This document shows, in pieces, positions 37,927 to 46,535 of a stretch of DNA of 64,000 bases; the stretch's first letter is position 1, and each line of letters opens with the position of its first letter. The position numbers were made by a program, and so were the translations under genes. The notes under the pieces were generated by a model, which saw only the letters and a program-made list of their open reading frames with translations, did not search any database and was not told where the DNA came from. Source of the DNA: Baaleninema simplex PCC 7105 (lineage in GTDB: Bacteria; Cyanobacteriota; Cyanobacteriia; Cyanobacteriales; Geitlerinemataceae); contig NZ_KB235958.1 of assembly GCF_000332355.1 (NCBI RefSeq), positions 1,388,790 to 1,452,789 on the forward strand, given 5' to 3'.

Positions 37927-38706
37927 ATGACACTCCCTTTGCTGAGTTATCCTCTCTCGAGTCAAAACCAGCGCGTAGCGGGTTTTGAAGTGCCGGGAGA
38001 CGAGCAACCGCGAGTTTACTCCACCGATAACGCCCTCAGTGGTGTTGAAATGGACGAGTTGATTCGCGCAGCTTACCGTCAGGTGTTTAACGAGCAACAA
38101 ATCCTCGAATGTAACCGCCAGCAGGCGTTAGAGTCTCAGTTGCGGTACGGTGAAATCTCCGTGCGAGATTTTATTCGGGGGTTAGCCACCTCCGATGTCT
38201 TCCGTCGGTACAACTACGAAACGAACAATAACTCTCGTTTCGCGCAGATGTGCCTCAGACGGTTGCTCGGACGCGAGGCGTACAACGATCGCGAAAAACT
38301 CTCCTGGTCGATCGTCCTGGCAACTCGAGGACTTCAGGGATTTATCGAAACGCTCCTCGATAGCGAAGAGTATCTGACCCAGTTCGGCGACGATACGGTT
38401 CCCTATCAACGACGGCGCGTTTTACCTCAGCGCGATCGCGGTGAGTTACCGTTCGAGCGGATGCCGCGTTACGGTGACGACTACCGATCGCTCCTCGAAT
38501 CCTTGGGATATTTTTCGCAAAAACGGCGAAGTTATCCTTGGATGCTGGGATCGTATGTCTGTCCGCCGCCCCGTTGGGATTGGCAAAAAGCCCCGTCTCC
38601 AACGGTGGTGCGACTGTGGAACGCCCTAGCCGCGACTGGCGGCGTTCTGTTAACTCTCGGTGCGATCGCTGTTGCGTTGGCAGCATGGGGCGTTATCGAA
38701 TTGTAA
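37927..38706 (+). CDS. cpcL: Membrane-anchored phycobilisome rod linker CpcL (CpcG2 type)
   Basis: 259 residues from ATG 37927, 6 bases after a GCGGAGG ribosome site. The N-terminal PBS linker domain (about 20-180) contains YSTDNALSGVEMDELIRAAYRQVF, LRYGEISVRDFIRGLATSDVFRR and CLRRLLGREAYND. Instead of the long soluble C-terminus of CpcG1, the protein ends in a hydrophobic helix (about 235-256; LLTLGAIAVALAAWGVIEL). CpcL-type linkers attach phycocyanin rods directly to thylakoid membranes near photosystem I and NDH-1, without an allophycocyanin core. It lies about 1.1 kb upstream of cpcBA in its own unit. Confidence 0.9.
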   Translation: MTLPLLSYPLSSQNQRVAGFEVPGDEQPRVYSTDNALSGVEMDELIRAAYRQVFNEQQILECNRQQALESQLRYGEISVRDFIRGLATSDVFRRYNYETNNNSRFAQMCLRRLLGREAYNDREKLSWSIVLATRGLQGFIETLLDSEEYLTQFGDDTVPYQRRRVLPQRDRGELPFERMPRYGDDYRSLLESLGYFSQKRRSYPWMLGSYVCPPPRWDWQKAPSPTVVRLWNALAATGGVLLTLGAIAVALAAWGVIEL

Positions 38707-38763
38707 CGTTCCCTCGCATCCCAGATTGCGAGTTACCAAAAATTTGGGTCTAAAGCCTCGCCC

Positions 38764-38855
38764 CCTTCGACTTGGCTCAGGGCAAGCCTTCGACTTGGCT
38801 CAGGGCAAGCCTTCGACTTGGCTCAGGGCAAGCCTTCGACTTAGCTCAGGGCAAG
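38764..38855. repeat. Four tandem copies of a 23-bp repeat
   Basis: Four head-to-tail units of CCTTCGACTTGGCTCAGGGCAAG, the last with one change (TTAGCTC), starting at 38764, 38787, 38810 and 38833. They lie 58 bases after cpcL. The unit shares CTTCGACT-GCTCAG words with the palindromic element at 56391. There are no spacers, so this is not a CRISPR array. Confidence 0.9.
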
Positions 38856-38879
38856 CCTTGCAGGGCGACTTTGCTATGA

Positions 38880-39258
38880 TGTCAGAGAATTGGAACGGTA
38901 TTTGACCCGTCTAAAAACCGAGCCTCTAATCGAGGCATCCGAACCTTGAAAACTAGAGTTAGCGGGTTCTGTTCGGGAAAGCTCGAACAGGTAAAAGCTC
39001 TAAGCAACACGGACATCTCACGGTGGCGAACCGAGTTCGCCCCCCCTGTCCTCAAGTACAGAAAGTCAATTTTTCAGTAGATTATCAGGTACGGTAGGGC
39101 ATACCGAAACCTCCTCTGTAATGGGGAAAACGTCTGGGGAGATAAACCCCTCTGGTACTTATTGGCAACAATGGGTAGTAAGGGTTGTCGCCGAACCAGA
39201 AATCTAGAACCGTGAGGTCTGGAGAATCCCCACGCCTTCAGGCTGGGGAGTATGTCAA
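38880..39258 (+). mobile_element. Possible relic of an IS200/IS605-type element (non-coding)
   Basis: A stretch with several hairpins (GGCGAACCGAGTTCGCC at about 39025-39041; GAATCCCCACGCC-TTCA-GGC-TGGGGAG at about 39222-39249) ends in GGGGAGTATGTCAAG. That ending resembles right ends of cyanobacterial TnpB elements. No protein-coding TnpB remains. It may be a left-over end or a guide-RNA-like fragment; the call is tentative. Confidence 0.35.
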
Positions 39259-39482
39259 GAAGTTTCTGAGTGCGTTTGCGTGAATCGGGCAAACCGACCG
39301 TCAGTCGTCATACGGGTGTGGGTTGGCAAACCGGCCGAATGCCTGTCCGTGGCGATCGCGTCGAATTCCCGTTCTGTCGAGGTTAATGCGACAGCGAGTC
39401 GGAAACCGACCGGTCGGCCGAGCGCGAAATTGTCGCGTTATCCGTTCGATCTCACTCCACTCAAAATCTTTACAAAACGTAA

Positions 39483-39511
39483 TTCAAAAACACTCGGTAG
39501 CAGTGTATAAA
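39483..39511 (+). promoter_or_regulatory. Candidate cpc operon promoter
   Basis: TTCAAA (39483-39488), 17 bp, TATAAA (39506-39511), giving a leader of about 270 bases before cpcB. Long leaders are common for cpc operons. Other promoters may exist in 39260-39780. The cpcB ribosome site TAGGAGA lies at 39776-39782. Confidence 0.35.
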
Positions 39512-39789
39512 GTTTATCGGAAGGACACGAACGACAAGTGAAAATTGAATTTCAGCCGTTCGTCGCCTCTCTCATATAACTGTCGAATTTTCTCAGTTTT
39601 CTGAGAAACGCCGTGGGTGGTCGAGACGACAGCACCGACGAAGACAGAATAAAAAGAGAGCGCGATCGCGCCGAACCCTCAACTCAAAGACTTGTCGGTC
39701 GTCCCGGGTTCCGTCTAGGAGCCAAAGCGATAACAGATCTCGTTTGAATCTAGACCAAGCCCATCTCAAACTAAGTAGGAGATTCATTC

Positions 39790-40308
39790 ATGTTCGACGC
39801 ATTCACTAAGGTTGTTTCTCAAGCCGACGCTCGTGGCGAGTACCTCTCTGCTGGTCAGCTCGACGCGCTGCAACAAATGGTTGCCGACAGCAACAAACGC
39901 ATTGACGCGGTCAACCGCATCACGAGCAACGCTTCCACCATCGTCTCCAATGCCGCTCGCGCCCTGTTCGCCGAGCAACCCCAACTGATCGCTCCGGGTG
40001 GAAACGCTTACACCAACCGTCGCATGGCTGCTTGCTTGCGCGACATGGAAATCATCCTGCGCTACGTCACCTACGCAGTTTTCTCTGGCGATGCCAGCGT
40101 TCTCGACGATCGTTGCTTGAACGGTCTGCGCGAAACCTACGTCGCTCTCGGAACTCCCGGTGCGTCCGTAGCCGTCGGCGTTCAAAAAATGAAAGAAGCT
40201 GCCCTGCAAATCGTGGGCGATCCCGCTGGTATCACCCCTGGAGATTGCAGCAGCCTGATGTCTGAAATCGGAACCTACTTCGATCGCGCGGCTGCCGCTG
40301 TTGCGTAA
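39790..40308 (+). CDS. cpcB: C-phycocyanin beta subunit
   Basis: 172 residues, exact family length. Globin-like biliprotein carrying two phycocyanobilins at Cys82 ([13 protein letters not shown]) and Cys153 (TPGDCSSLM), with the methylated Asn at residue 72 ([10 protein letters not shown]). It pairs with CpcA to form the (alpha-beta) hexamers of phycobilisome rods, which harvest orange-red light on the stromal face of thylakoids. It is the first gene of cpcBACCDEF with a good TAGGAGA ribosome site 7 bases upstream. Codon use is the biased pattern of highly expressed genes. Confidence 0.99.
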   Translation: MFDAFTKVVSQADARGEYLSAGQLDALQQMVADSNKRIDAVNRITSNASTIVSNAARALFAEQPQLIAPGGNAYTNRRMAACLRDMEIILRYVTYAVFSGDASVLDDRCLNGLRETYVALGTPGASVAVGVQKMKEAALQIVGDPAGITPGDCSSLMSEIGTYFDRAAAAVA

Positions 40309-40398
40309 ATCGCACAGTAGCTCAGTTTCCTCGAGTCCGCTTAGCGGACATCTCAATTTGAAAATCGTTTTGACAGTCAAAAAGGAGATTACTCAACA

Positions 40399-40887
40399 AT
40401 GAAGACCCCGTTAACCGAAGCAGTCGCTGCAGCAGATTCTCAAGGTCGCTTCCTCAGCAGCACCGAACTCCAAACCGCGTTCGGTCGTTTCCGTCAAGCC
40501 AATGCCGGCTTGCAAGCTGCCCGTCAACTGACCGACAAATCTCAGTCTCTGATCGACGGTGCCGCTCAAGCGGTGTATAACAAATTCCCTTACACCACTC
40601 AAATGCAAGGGGCAAACTACGCTTCTAGCCCTGAAGGCAAAGCGAAGTGCTCTCGCGACATCGGCTACTACCTGCGTATGGTGACCTACTGCCTCGTGGC
40701 TGGTGGTACGGGCCCGATGGATGAATACCTCGTTGCTGGTCTCGACGAAATCAACCGCACCTTCGAACTGTCTCCGAGCTGGTACGTTGAAGCCCTGAAA
40801 TACATCAAGGCCAACCACGGTCTGAGCGGAGATTCTGCCGTCGAAGCGAACTCCTACATCGACTACGCGATTAACGCTCTGAGCTAG
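40399..40887 (+). CDS. cpcA: C-phycocyanin alpha subunit
   Basis: 162 residues, exact family length, one phycocyanobilin at Cys84 ([15 protein letters not shown]). N-terminus [20 protein letters not shown] is canonical. It is attached to its bilin by the CpcE/CpcF lyase encoded at the end of the same operon. It lies 90 bases after cpcB with an AAGGAGA ribosome site. A strong hairpin with a T-run follows 13 bases after the stop and separates the abundant subunits from the less abundant linkers. Confidence 0.99.
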   Translation: MKTPLTEAVAAADSQGRFLSSTELQTAFGRFRQANAGLQAARQLTDKSQSLIDGAAQAVYNKFPYTTQMQGANYASSPEGKAKCSRDIGYYLRMVTYCLVAGGTGPMDEYLVAGLDEINRTFELSPSWYVEALKYIKANHGLSGDSAVEANSYIDYAINALS

Positions 40888-40899
40888 ATCGCTTTTTCT

Positions 40900-40965
40900 A
40901 GCCCGGAACGGCAAGCGGCTACCAGCATTGCGCTCGCAGTTGTTTGTTGTTCCGGGCTGTTTTTA
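40900..40965 (+). terminator. Attenuating terminator between cpcA and the linker genes
   Basis: AGCCCGGAAC (40900-40909) pairs perfectly with GTTCCGGGCT (40949-40958), followed by GTTTTTAT. The loop holds a smaller hairpin. A stem of ten pairs plus a T-run fits a Rho-independent terminator; partial read-through would set linkers below CpcBA levels. Confidence 0.8.
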
Positions 40966-41006
40966 TATTCATCGGTTGTTTGTTAAAAAAACGAGAGGTC
41001 TGTCCC

Positions 41007-41822
41007 ATGGCGATTACTGTAGCCGCATCTCGATTGGGTACCTCTGCCTTTTCAGATGCTAACCGCATCGAATTGCGCCCCAACTGGAGCGAAGAAGACG
41101 CGAAAGTTGCCGTTCGCGCCGTCTATCGCCAGTTACTCGGCAACGAATACGTGATGAGTTCGGAACGGCTCGAAAGTGCCGAATCGCTCCTGTGCGACGG
41201 GAGCATCACCGTCAAAGACTTCGTGCGTGCCGTCGCCAAATCCGAGCTTTACAAAACCAAGTTTTTCTATAACAACTTTCAAACTCGGTTTACCGAACTC
41301 AACTACAAGCACCTGCTCGGTCGCGCGCCCTACGACGAAACCGAAATCGCATTTCACAACGATCTCTACCAAAACGAAGGGTACGACGCCGACATCGATT
41401 CCTACATCGACTCGGAAGAGTACCGCGAGTGCTTTGGAGAAAACGTCGTTCCCTACTATCGCGGTTTCGAGACCCAGCGCGGACAAAAAACTGTTGGCTT
41501 TAACCGGATGTTCCAGCTATATCGCGGTTACGCCAACAGCGATCGCGCCCAACGGCAAACCCAAGGCTGGCTGACCTGGGAACTCGGGCGCAACCTGTCG
41601 TCTCCCGTGCGGACGCCATCGACGCGTCAAGTCCTTTCGGGCAACACTGGAGGCGATCGCGAACAGCGGTATCGCGTGCGCGTGTTGCAATCAGCAGCCC
41701 GTCGCGGTCCTCAAGTCCGTCAGCTCACCACCGAATACGTCGTATCTTACGACAGTCTATCAGCCCAGCTCCAACGCATTAACCGATCGGGCGGACGAGT
41801 CCTTAGCGTGACTCCCGCTTGA
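41007..41822 (+). CDS. cpcC: Phycocyanin rod linker CpcC (first copy)
   Basis: 271 residues from ATG 41007 ([15 protein letters not shown]), with an ACGAGAGG ribosome site. The N-terminal PBS linker domain (about 20-180; [61 protein letters not shown]) is joined to a C-terminal CpcD-like domain (about 220-271; [18 protein letters not shown]). It joins phycocyanin hexamers within the rods. It is a paralogue of the next gene, probably by tandem duplication, and the two may occupy different rod positions. Confidence 0.96.
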   Translation: MAITVAASRLGTSAFSDANRIELRPNWSEEDAKVAVRAVYRQLLGNEYVMSSERLESAESLLCDGSITVKDFVRAVAKSELYKTKFFYNNFQTRFTELNYKHLLGRAPYDETEIAFHNDLYQNEGYDADIDSYIDSEEYRECFGENVVPYYRGFETQRGQKTVGFNRMFQLYRGYANSDRAQRQTQGWLTWELGRNLSSPVRTPSTRQVLSGNTGGDREQRYRVRVLQSAARRGPQVRQLTTEYVVSYDSLSAQLQRINRSGGRVLSVTPA

Positions 41823-41871
41823 GCGTCGAGCTGCTTTTGCAGATAACGCTATCGAACAGGAGGATTTGAAT

Positions 41872-42771
41872 TTGGCTATTACCACAGCAGCATCTCGTTT
41901 AGGCACGTCGGCCTTTGCAGATGCCTCGCCCGTCGAACTACGTCCGAACTGGACGGAAACCGACGCTCAAACAGCGATTCGGGCGGTTTACCGTCAGCTA
42001 CTCGGTAACGATTACGTTATGGCCTCCGAGCGGCTGACGAGTGCCGAATCGCTCCTGTGCGACGGCAGTATTTCCGTCCGCGAGTTCGTTCGCGCCGTGG
42101 CGAAATCTGAATTATACAAGAAGAAGTTCTTCTACAACAGCTTTCAGACTCGGTTTATCGAGCTCAACTGCAAACACTTACTCGGTCGCGCGCCGTTAGA
42201 CGAAGCTGAAGTGGTCGAACACCTCGATCGCTATCAAAACCAAGGGTACGACGCCGATATCGATTCCTATATCGACTCGACGGAGTACCTCGAAAGCTTC
42301 GGCGAAAACGTAGTGCCGTACTATCGCGGTTTCGATATCCAGTGGGGACAAAAAACCGTGGGCTTCACCCGGATGTTCCAACTGTATCGCGGTTATGCCA
42401 ACAGCGATCGCGCCCAACTGCGCGGAACCGAATCTCGCTTAGCCGCAGAACTGGCTCGCAACCGAGCCTCTGCCATTGTCGGTCCTTCGGGTAGCAACGA
42501 CGGCTGGGCGTATCGTCCCTCGAAAGCGGGCGTGGCGCCGTCGCGCTCCTTCGGTTTCGGCGGTATCGGCGAGTCTGCTAATCGCGTGTACCGCGTCGAA
42601 GTCACCAAACTGTTGGGACGCAACTATCCCAACAATCTCCGCCGTGGCGGAACGCCAACCGTGCGTCGCAGTTCTCAGGCGTTTTTCGTACCTTACGATC
42701 GCCTGACGGAAACCCTGCAACGCGTCCGACGGGAAGGCGGAAAAATTGCCAGCATCGAACCGGCTAACTAG
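41872..42771 (+). CDS. cpcC: Phycocyanin rod linker CpcC (second copy)
   Basis: 299 residues from TTG 41872, which gives the family N-terminus [17 protein letters not shown] and lies 8 bases after a CAGGAGG ribosome site; another TTG at 41866 is too close to that site. Linker domain and C-terminal CpcD-like domain (about 240-299; [39 protein letters not shown]) as in the first copy, but with about 30 more residues of Ser/Gly-rich hinge. A TTG start for an abundant structural protein is unusual and may lower its yield relative to the first linker. Confidence 0.95.
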   Translation: MAITTAASRLGTSAFADASPVELRPNWTETDAQTAIRAVYRQLLGNDYVMASERLTSAESLLCDGSISVREFVRAVAKSELYKKKFFYNSFQTRFIELNCKHLLGRAPLDEAEVVEHLDRYQNQGYDADIDSYIDSTEYLESFGENVVPYYRGFDIQWGQKTVGFTRMFQLYRGYANSDRAQLRGTESRLAAELARNRASAIVGPSGSNDGWAYRPSKAGVAPSRSFGFGGIGESANRVYRVEVTKLLGRNYPNNLRRGGTPTVRRSSQAFFVPYDRLTETLQRVRREGGKIASIEPAN

Positions 42772-42858
42772 GTCGAGTTTGAATCGCTAGATCGCATCAG
42801 TGCGGGGCGTCCATCGTCCCCGCACGCCAATTGGTAGATTGAAGGAGTCTCAAACACC

Positions 42859-43128
42859 ATGATGGGTTCTACAGCTATTGGCGGAACCGCTAACACCCCC
42901 TCGGGCGGTCGCCTGTTTCGCTATGAAGTTCGCGGACTGCGACAAAATCCCGAAACGGACAAAAACGGTTATCCGATTCGCCGGAGCGATACCGTGGTTT
43001 TCACGGTTCCTTACAGTCGCATGAACCAAGAAATGCAGCGCATCGTGCGTATGGGCGGCGAAATCGTGAACATCGAACCCGTTTCGTTTGACCCGAACGC
43101 GTCTTCTGAAGGAGAATCAGAAGGTTAG
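42859..43128 (+). CDS. cpcD: Phycobilisome rod-cap linker CpcD
   Basis: 89 residues (or 88 from the second ATG at 42862). CpcD domain FRYEVRGLRQNPETDKNGYPIRRSDTVVFTVPYSRMNQEMQRIVRMGGEIVNIEP, matching the small rod-terminating linker, with a short acidic tail. It caps the distal end of rods and sets rod length. A GAAGGAG ribosome site precedes it. It is the fifth gene of the operon, 87 bases after the second cpcC. Confidence 0.95.
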   Translation: MMGSTAIGGTANTPSGGRLFRYEVRGLRQNPETDKNGYPIRRSDTVVFTVPYSRMNQEMQRIVRMGGEIVNIEPVSFDPNASSEGESEG

Positions 43129-43145
43129 GTTCATTACGATCGTTC

Positions 43146-43967
43146 ATGCAACCGTCATCTCAGGTTGACGCGATCCCTGCCCCATCGATGACGATCGAGC
43201 AGGCGATCGCGAACCTCAAACAAACTGAAGACCCCAGCGCCCGCTACTATGCCGCTTGGTGGCTGGGTAGGTTTCGCGTCCGCGAAAACGCCGCGATCGC
43301 CGCTTTAATCGACGCCTTATCTGACGATCGCGATCGCTCTCCCGACGGAGGCTATCCCCTGCGACGGAACGCGGCCAAAGCCCTCGGCAAACTCGGCGAC
43401 GACCGGGCAGTTTCTCCCCTCATCGACAGTTTGAGCTGTCACGACTATTACGTGCGCGAGTCTGCCGCCCAAGCCCTCGAAGAACTCGGCGACGCGCGAG
43501 CGATTCGGCCCCTCGTCAAACTCCTCGAAGGAGGCGTCGAAGCCGCCGTTTTCGTTCCCGGCAAACCTCACCTCGTACAGCCCTACGACTCTGTTTTAGA
43601 AGCCCTCGGCACCCTCCACGCCACCGACGCGCTCTCAGATATCCAACCGTTTTTAGACCATCCCGTTCCCCGCGTTCAGTACGCCGCCTCTCGCGCTCTG
43701 TACCAACTGACGGGAGATACCCAGTACGGCGATCGCTTGGTGCGGGCGTTGCGAGAACGGGACTTACAACTGCGCCGTGCTGCCTTGATGGACTTGGGCG
43801 CGATCGGCTATCTCGACGCCGCCGAGGCCGTTTCCGAAACTCACGCGGAAAACAGCCTCAAACTCATTGCTCTCAAAGGAATTCTCGAGAAGAACCTCGA
43901 CACTGACGCGCCCCACCTCGACAGCGCGATCGTCGAAGTCATGCAGTACATGGATCGCTTGCTATAA
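43146..43967 (+). CDS. cpcE: Phycocyanobilin lyase subunit CpcE
   Basis: 273 residues of HEAT-like (PBS lyase) repeats: YYAAWWLGRFRVRENAAIAALIDAL, RNAAKALGKLGDDRAVSPLIDSL, VRESAAQALEELGDARAIRPLVKLL and further copies. With CpcF it forms the heterodimer that attaches phycocyanobilin to Cys84 of CpcA and can also detach it. It begins 17 bases after cpcD and is therefore translationally close. Normal family length. Confidence 0.95.
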   Translation: MQPSSQVDAIPAPSMTIEQAIANLKQTEDPSARYYAAWWLGRFRVRENAAIAALIDALSDDRDRSPDGGYPLRRNAAKALGKLGDDRAVSPLIDSLSCHDYYVRESAAQALEELGDARAIRPLVKLLEGGVEAAVFVPGKPHLVQPYDSVLEALGTLHATDALSDIQPFLDHPVPRVQYAASRALYQLTGDTQYGDRLVRALRERDLQLRRAALMDLGAIGYLDAAEAVSETHAENSLKLIALKGILEKNLDTDAPHLDSAIVEVMQYMDRLL

Positions 43968-44040
43968 GCAGCACATACCACAAAACTCTTGTTTTGTCAA
44001 CCCCATAACGAGAGTTTGTCGATATTCGGGTTTCCCTTCA

Positions 44041-44709
44041 ATGTTCCAGTCTCAGACTGCCAATTCCTCACCCATGCCTGTCGAAGCCCTGATTGCCGAG
44101 ATCGATCGCGCCGATTCTGCGGCCAGCCTCCTCGCTGCCGTGCGAACCCTGGCCGCCGCTCGCGATCCCGCCGCCATTCCCACCTTAATTCGCGTTCTCG
44201 GATTTAACAATCCCGGTGCGGCCGTCGCCGCCGTCGGTGGCTTGGTCGGCATTGGCAAACCTGCCGTCGTGCCGCTTCTCGAACAGCTCGACAGCTACAA
44301 TTACGGCGCGAGAGCCTGGGCGATCCGGGCGTTATCGGAAATCCGCGATCCCCGCGCGCTGGAGATCCTCGTCGGAGCAGCGAGCGATTTTGCCCTCAGC
44401 GTGCGTCGTGGGGCAGCCAAAGGTCTCGGTTCCTTGCATTGGACAGATCTTCCCGAGTGCGATCGCCCGGTCTCCCAACAAAAAGCTCTCGATACGCTGT
44501 TGCCAACGACCCGAGATCCCGAATGGGTGGTTCGTTACGCCGCCATCGTCGGTTTAGAAACCTTGGGGTCAAATCTCACCGCCGAATTAAGCGATCGCCT
44601 CGAAACCATTGCCACCTGCTTCGAGAGTCTCGAACGAGAAGACGACGAACTCGCCGTTCGCGCCCGAGCGTCGCTAGCTCGAGGAAGAGTCACCCGTCTT
44701 TTACAGTGA
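44041..44709 (+). CDS. cpcF: Phycocyanobilin lyase subunit CpcF
   Basis: 222 residues from ATG 44041; the open frame upstream of it overlaps cpcE and is not coding. HEAT-like repeats VEALIAEIDRADSAASLLAAVRTLAA, PAAIPTLIRVLGFNNPGAAVAAVGGLV and YGARAWAIRALSEIRDPRALEIL match CpcF. It is the partner of CpcE in the alpha-phycocyanin lyase. Last gene of the cpc operon; CAGTAAACAGT-type simple repeats follow its stop. Confidence 0.95.
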   Translation: MFQSQTANSSPMPVEALIAEIDRADSAASLLAAVRTLAAARDPAAIPTLIRVLGFNNPGAAVAAVGGLVGIGKPAVVPLLEQLDSYNYGARAWAIRALSEIRDPRALEILVGAASDFALSVRRGAAKGLGSLHWTDLPECDRPVSQQKALDTLLPTTRDPEWVVRYAAIVGLETLGSNLTAELSDRLETIATCFESLEREDDELAVRARASLARGRVTRLLQ

Positions 44710-44801
44710 GCAGTAAACAGTAAGCAGTGAACAGTGGAGACAGTTGACAGTTTCTTCCTTCTCCCCGGCTCCCCGGCTCCTCTCCCCGGCTCGACAAAAC
44801 G

Positions 44802-45098
44802 CTATCCGTTCAAAAGCTGCGCCAGGGTGGTTTCCAGCTCCCCTTTCGAGAGCGTAGTTAACACGAACACCTCTTGTACCGTTTTCCCATATCGGGCGAT
44901 CGCCTTAAAGCCACCGCGAATCGGCACGGACACCCGCACCTTCAACTGGGGAACGTGACCCTTCGCTCGTCCGATGACCCCCGGCGTCACCGTTCGGATG
45001 CCGCGACACCGAACGAGACGTTCCAAAATGGGAATCAACCCGTCTAAGTGAGTCGAATGATTGAGAACTAAGCGGCCGCGATCGTCAGAATTCGTCAT
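44802..45098 (-). CDS. DUF2103 protein
   Basis: 98 residues from ATG 45098 (MTNSDDRGRLVLNHSTHLDGL); the open frame extends 22 codons further without support. Conserved features are LNHSTHLDGLIPILERLV, IRTVTPGVIGRAKGHVPQLKVRVSVPIRGGFKAIARYGKTVQEVFVLT, typical of DUF2103, sometimes described as a predicted metal-binding protein. Function is unknown. Soluble and small. It is convergent with cpcF and downstream of the Pro-rich protein gene on the same strand (112-base gap). Confidence 0.8.
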   Translation of the reverse strand: MTNSDDRGRLVLNHSTHLDGLIPILERLVRCRGIRTVTPGVIGRAKGHVPQLKVRVSVPIRGGFKAIARYGKTVQEVFVLTTLSKGELETTLAQLLNG

Positions 45099-45210
45099 CG
45101 GTTTCAAAAAGTGTGAAGAGAACCGCTTCGATCGTACCCGAAACGACCGAAGCGATCTCCACAACCGTTCTACCGCAGAAACCGAGCTGCAAGACGGTTA
45201 AATTCGCGAA

Positions 45211-46182
45211 TTACTGAGTTGACGGCGATTCTCCCGACTTACGCGGCGATTCGATCGTGCGACGCGGGCGATCGCTCGACCCTTTTTGAGGGCGGTTGTT
45301 TCCTTGAGGGCGACCTCCCTTACGCTTGAACGGTTTGTGCGAGCCGCCTTTACCTTTACGATTCTGGCTCGAACGACGTTTCGGAGGCATCGGCCCCATA
45401 TCTTGGCCATCGCGAATCGTAAGGTCTTCCCCTTGTCGGATGACGTCGAATTCCCAAAAGTGCCGTAACAGCTTACCCTCGGGATATCCAGTCAACTGAA
45501 CCTTGAAAAACTTAGGCGGTTGCTTAGGCTTGCGCGGGGCTTGTCGGATTTTGACCACGACGCAGTTTCGCTCTTGGGAGCAAAAAATGACTTCCCCGCG
45601 AATCGAAAAATACCCATCTTCGATTTCCGAGGCCGGAACGGGCTTTAACTGAGAATCGTCTTCGTCCTGATGGAGCGTTTCCGGCTCCCAAACGCCCACA
45701 ATTTGTAAATGTAACTGACCGTCCTTCTGTCCAGTACGCGGATACACCACCCAGAGATGATCCTGCTCGAGATCGATATGGTTCTTCACCAAACTCAAAA
45801 CCCGCCCGAGCAGTACCGCTTGCACGTTACCGTCCGCCGTCGCGATTTCACCGCGCGAGACCTGTTCCTCTGACGGAACGTAACGACCTCGCACCACGCC
45901 GATGGCGCGATACTGCTTCGGTTCGCTCGGTGCGGGAATCGGTGCCGGACGTTCGGGTGGTTTTGGCTCGCTCGCCTCCGGTTGTGATGTAGCCTTCGGT
46001 GGAGGCGGGGGGGCGGGGGCGCGAGGGGGTTCGGGCTTGCGTGGGGGGGTAGGGCGGTGAAGCGTTTCGGGAGCGTTCGCCACCTCAGATGGTTTGGATT
46101 CTGAGGGTTGGGAATCGCTAGGATCGATCGCTGCCGACACCGTATCGTTAGAATTTGAAAACTGATGAGAAGAGGAACTCAT
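45211..46182 (-). CDS. Cyanobacterial protein with Pro-rich N-terminus and basic C-terminus
   Basis: 323 residues from ATG 46182, 5 bases after GGAGGG. Low-complexity Ser/Pro/Glu-rich region (1-95), a conserved central domain (about 95-235; YRAIGVVRGRYVPSEEQVSRGEIATADG, VLLGRVLSLVKNHIDLEQDHLWVVYPRT, GYFSIRGEVIFCSQERNCVVVKIRQ, FFKVQLTG), and a very basic Arg/Lys/Gly C-terminus (265-323) that looks suited to RNA binding. I recognise it as a conserved cyanobacterial hypothetical protein without known function. A role with RNA or ribosomes is only an inference from the basic tail. Confidence 0.75.
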   Translation of the reverse strand: MSSSSHQFSNSNDTVSAAIDPSDSQPSESKPSEVANAPETLHRPTPPRKPEPPRAPAPPPPPKATSQPEASEPKPPERPAPIPAPSEPKQYRAIGVVRGRYVPSEEQVSRGEIATADGNVQAVLLGRVLSLVKNHIDLEQDHLWVVYPRTGQKDGQLHLQIVGVWEPETLHQDEDDSQLKPVPASEIEDGYFSIRGEVIFCSQERNCVVVKIRQAPRKPKQPPKFFKVQLTGYPEGKLLRHFWEFDVIRQGEDLTIRDGQDMGPMPPKRRSSQNRKGKGGSHKPFKRKGGRPQGNNRPQKGSSDRPRRTIESPRKSGESPSTQ

Positions 46183-46535
46183 AAACCCTCCTGAGAGCGG
46201 AGATACATCCTTATCGGAGTTGCAGAAAAACACCAGACTCCAGAGAATGCCCGTTCGATCGGGGCATTCTTTCGGGACGGTCTGTCGTTTCCACTCGCGG
46301 CCGACAATAACCCAATACTTAAGTATCAGTCTGCCTATTGTACTAAATGCAATTCAGCCTTGAGAGCGTCCGCAACGTTTGACAAGTTTTTTTGAAAAAA
46401 ATTGAAGTTCGCCGGAAAACTCCAATTTTCATCGGAATTTGAGTTCGCTCCCTCCCTCAGAGATGGGATTTCGTGCCGCTACCTCGATGTCGTGGCTCAT
46501 ACCACAATCAGAGATTTTTGTCAACCCTCGTTATC
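46183..46535. other. Intergenic region, no feature recognised
   Basis: 353 bases between the 3' end of the HtrA gene and the start of the Pro-rich protein gene, both on the minus strand. The promoter of the latter should lie at 46190-46350. An open frame at 46402-46653 on the plus strand is antisense and unsupported. Confidence 0.4.

Noticed and set aside
38764..38855. Possible CRISPR array
   Set aside because: The 23-bp units are directly adjacent without spacers.
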